DNA of 64,000 bases, taken from the NCBI RefSeq assembly GCF_019656315.1, contig NZ_BPLU01000038.1:62001-126000 (forward strand), read 5' to 3'. Origin of the DNA: Flavobacterium sp. UMI-01. GTDB taxonomy: Bacteria; Bacteroidota; Bacteroidia; Flavobacteriales; Flavobacteriaceae. Positions 63,624 to 64,000 of the stretch are shown here, one piece after another. How positions within the stretch are numbered: the stretch's first letter is position 1; every line of letters starts with the position of its first letter. The translations under genes were made by a program, and so were the position numbers. The notes under the pieces are model-generated. The model was not told the DNA's origin and searched no databases. It worked only from the letters and a program-made list of their open reading frames with translations.

Positions 63624-64000
63624 TTATTTCACATATGAAATGCTATACTTCCCTGAGCCCAAAACTACAGTCGATTTATTAATCAAAACGACTTTATTTT
63701 CTTTTTGAAAAGCCTCAAAAGCAACACCATTAATTTTCAAGGTTTGTAATTCTTTTGGAGTTAAAACCAGTTGTGCTTTGGTATTAAAAGGCACTTCTAA
63801 ATTCATTGAAAAATTAGAACCAGTTAATTTCCAACTGTTATGAATCATGCCATAAGGCGTAGGAACAGCAACAGTAGTATTGGTAAGGTTTTTTGGAAAA
63901 ACAGGATTTACAGTAAACGTTTTGTAACCCGCTCCTTCAAAAGTAGATTTAATTCCGCCGAGAGATTCGAAGAAATAAGCCGAAAACCCACTGTGCATGG
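63624..64000 (-). CDS. GH78 alpha-L-rhamnosidase, C-terminal part (gene continues past the window)
   Basis: Only the last 125 or so residues are in the window. They match the C-terminal end of GH78 enzymes: SGFSAYFFESLGGIK (compare the WMYERIGGIKP of the 31142 protein), the beta domain GAGYKTFTVNPVF, and TPYGMIHNSWKLTGSNFSMNLEVPFNTKAQLVLT. The Met near 63998 is internal, not a start. It would be the second rhamnosidase of the PUL, in the unit upstream of susC. The missing catalytic domain must be seen to be certain. Confidence 0.75.
   Translation of the reverse strand, partial: MHSGFSAYFFESLGGIKSTFEGAGYKTFTVNPVFPKNLTNTTVAVPTPYGMIHNSWKLTGSNFSMNLEVPFNTKAQLVLTPKELQTLKINGVAFEAFQKENKVVLINKSTVVLGSGKYSISYVK

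Noticed and set aside
1..64000. CRISPR arrays, rRNA genes, complete insertion sequences or prophage genes
   Set aside because: I saw no regularly spaced repeats of 24-40 bases, no rRNA sequence, and no transposase or phage structural proteins; the only recombinase is the housekeeping XerD.

Overview
The window reads as chromosome of a member of the Flavobacteriaceae (Bacteroidota), most likely a Flavobacterium or close relative. Supporting signs are AT-rich DNA, promoters of the TTG-N19-TAnnTTTG type, the order zapA / 6S-Flavo-like RNA / rny, a SusC/SusD pair, a type IX secretion C-terminal domain, and families typical of the group (DUF4290, START-like, small PorT-type barrels).

Positions 1-21300 are mainly housekeeping. 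They hold a cut-off TonB-dependent receptor behind an M23 peptidase; a coiled-coil protein, zapA, a 6S RNA and rny; xerD; four small outer-membrane barrels; aroQ; a cation transporter; murA with Asp in place of the catalytic Cys; DUF4290 and DUF493 proteins; an AAA ATPase and a RecQ helicase; fmt; an HU protein; a YqgE/AlgH protein; a class IV aminotransferase; a START-like protein; and tRNA-Met.

Positions 21341-64000 are a large polysaccharide utilization locus (PUL), nearly all on the minus strand. In transcription order: a cut-off GH78 enzyme; SusC and SusD; sulfatase, GH43, sulfatase; a CBM-like protein, a nucleoside-hydrolase-like protein, a sulfatase; a large lyase-like protein with a T9SS tail; a peptidase gene with an internal stop codon; an MG2/plug-like protein; an alginate-lyase-family protein and L-rhamnose mutarotase; then a seven-gene run of an alpha/alpha-toroid-like protein, sulfatase, GH78 rhamnosidase, two GH2 enzymes, sulfatase and a second lyase-like protein. 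Five sulfatases, two GH78 enzymes, rhamnose mutarotase, uronate-lyase-like proteins, GH43 and GH2 together suggest a sulfated, rhamnose- and uronate-rich algal polysaccharide; ulvan is the best guess. That substrate is inferred.

The main new observation is regulatory. Seven minus-strand transcription units each start with the same arrangement: a 7-bp direct repeat with 10-bp period (consensus CNGNAYA-N3-CAGGAYA), then 20 bp, then a TAnnTTTG-like -7 box (one site is off by a base). This predicts one activator controlling the whole PUL, including the MG2/plug-like gene. Two of the units have long leaders containing terminator-like hairpins.

Positions 49680-52600 interrupt the PUL with plus-strand material: a palindromic repeat element, a duplicated flank of about 85 bp, two small lipoproteins, a small membrane protein and several gene fragments. 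It resembles a decayed, immunity-gene-rich cassette region. Related palindromic elements lie at 58069-58295 (between a PUL operator and its gene) and, as a remnant, near 4130.
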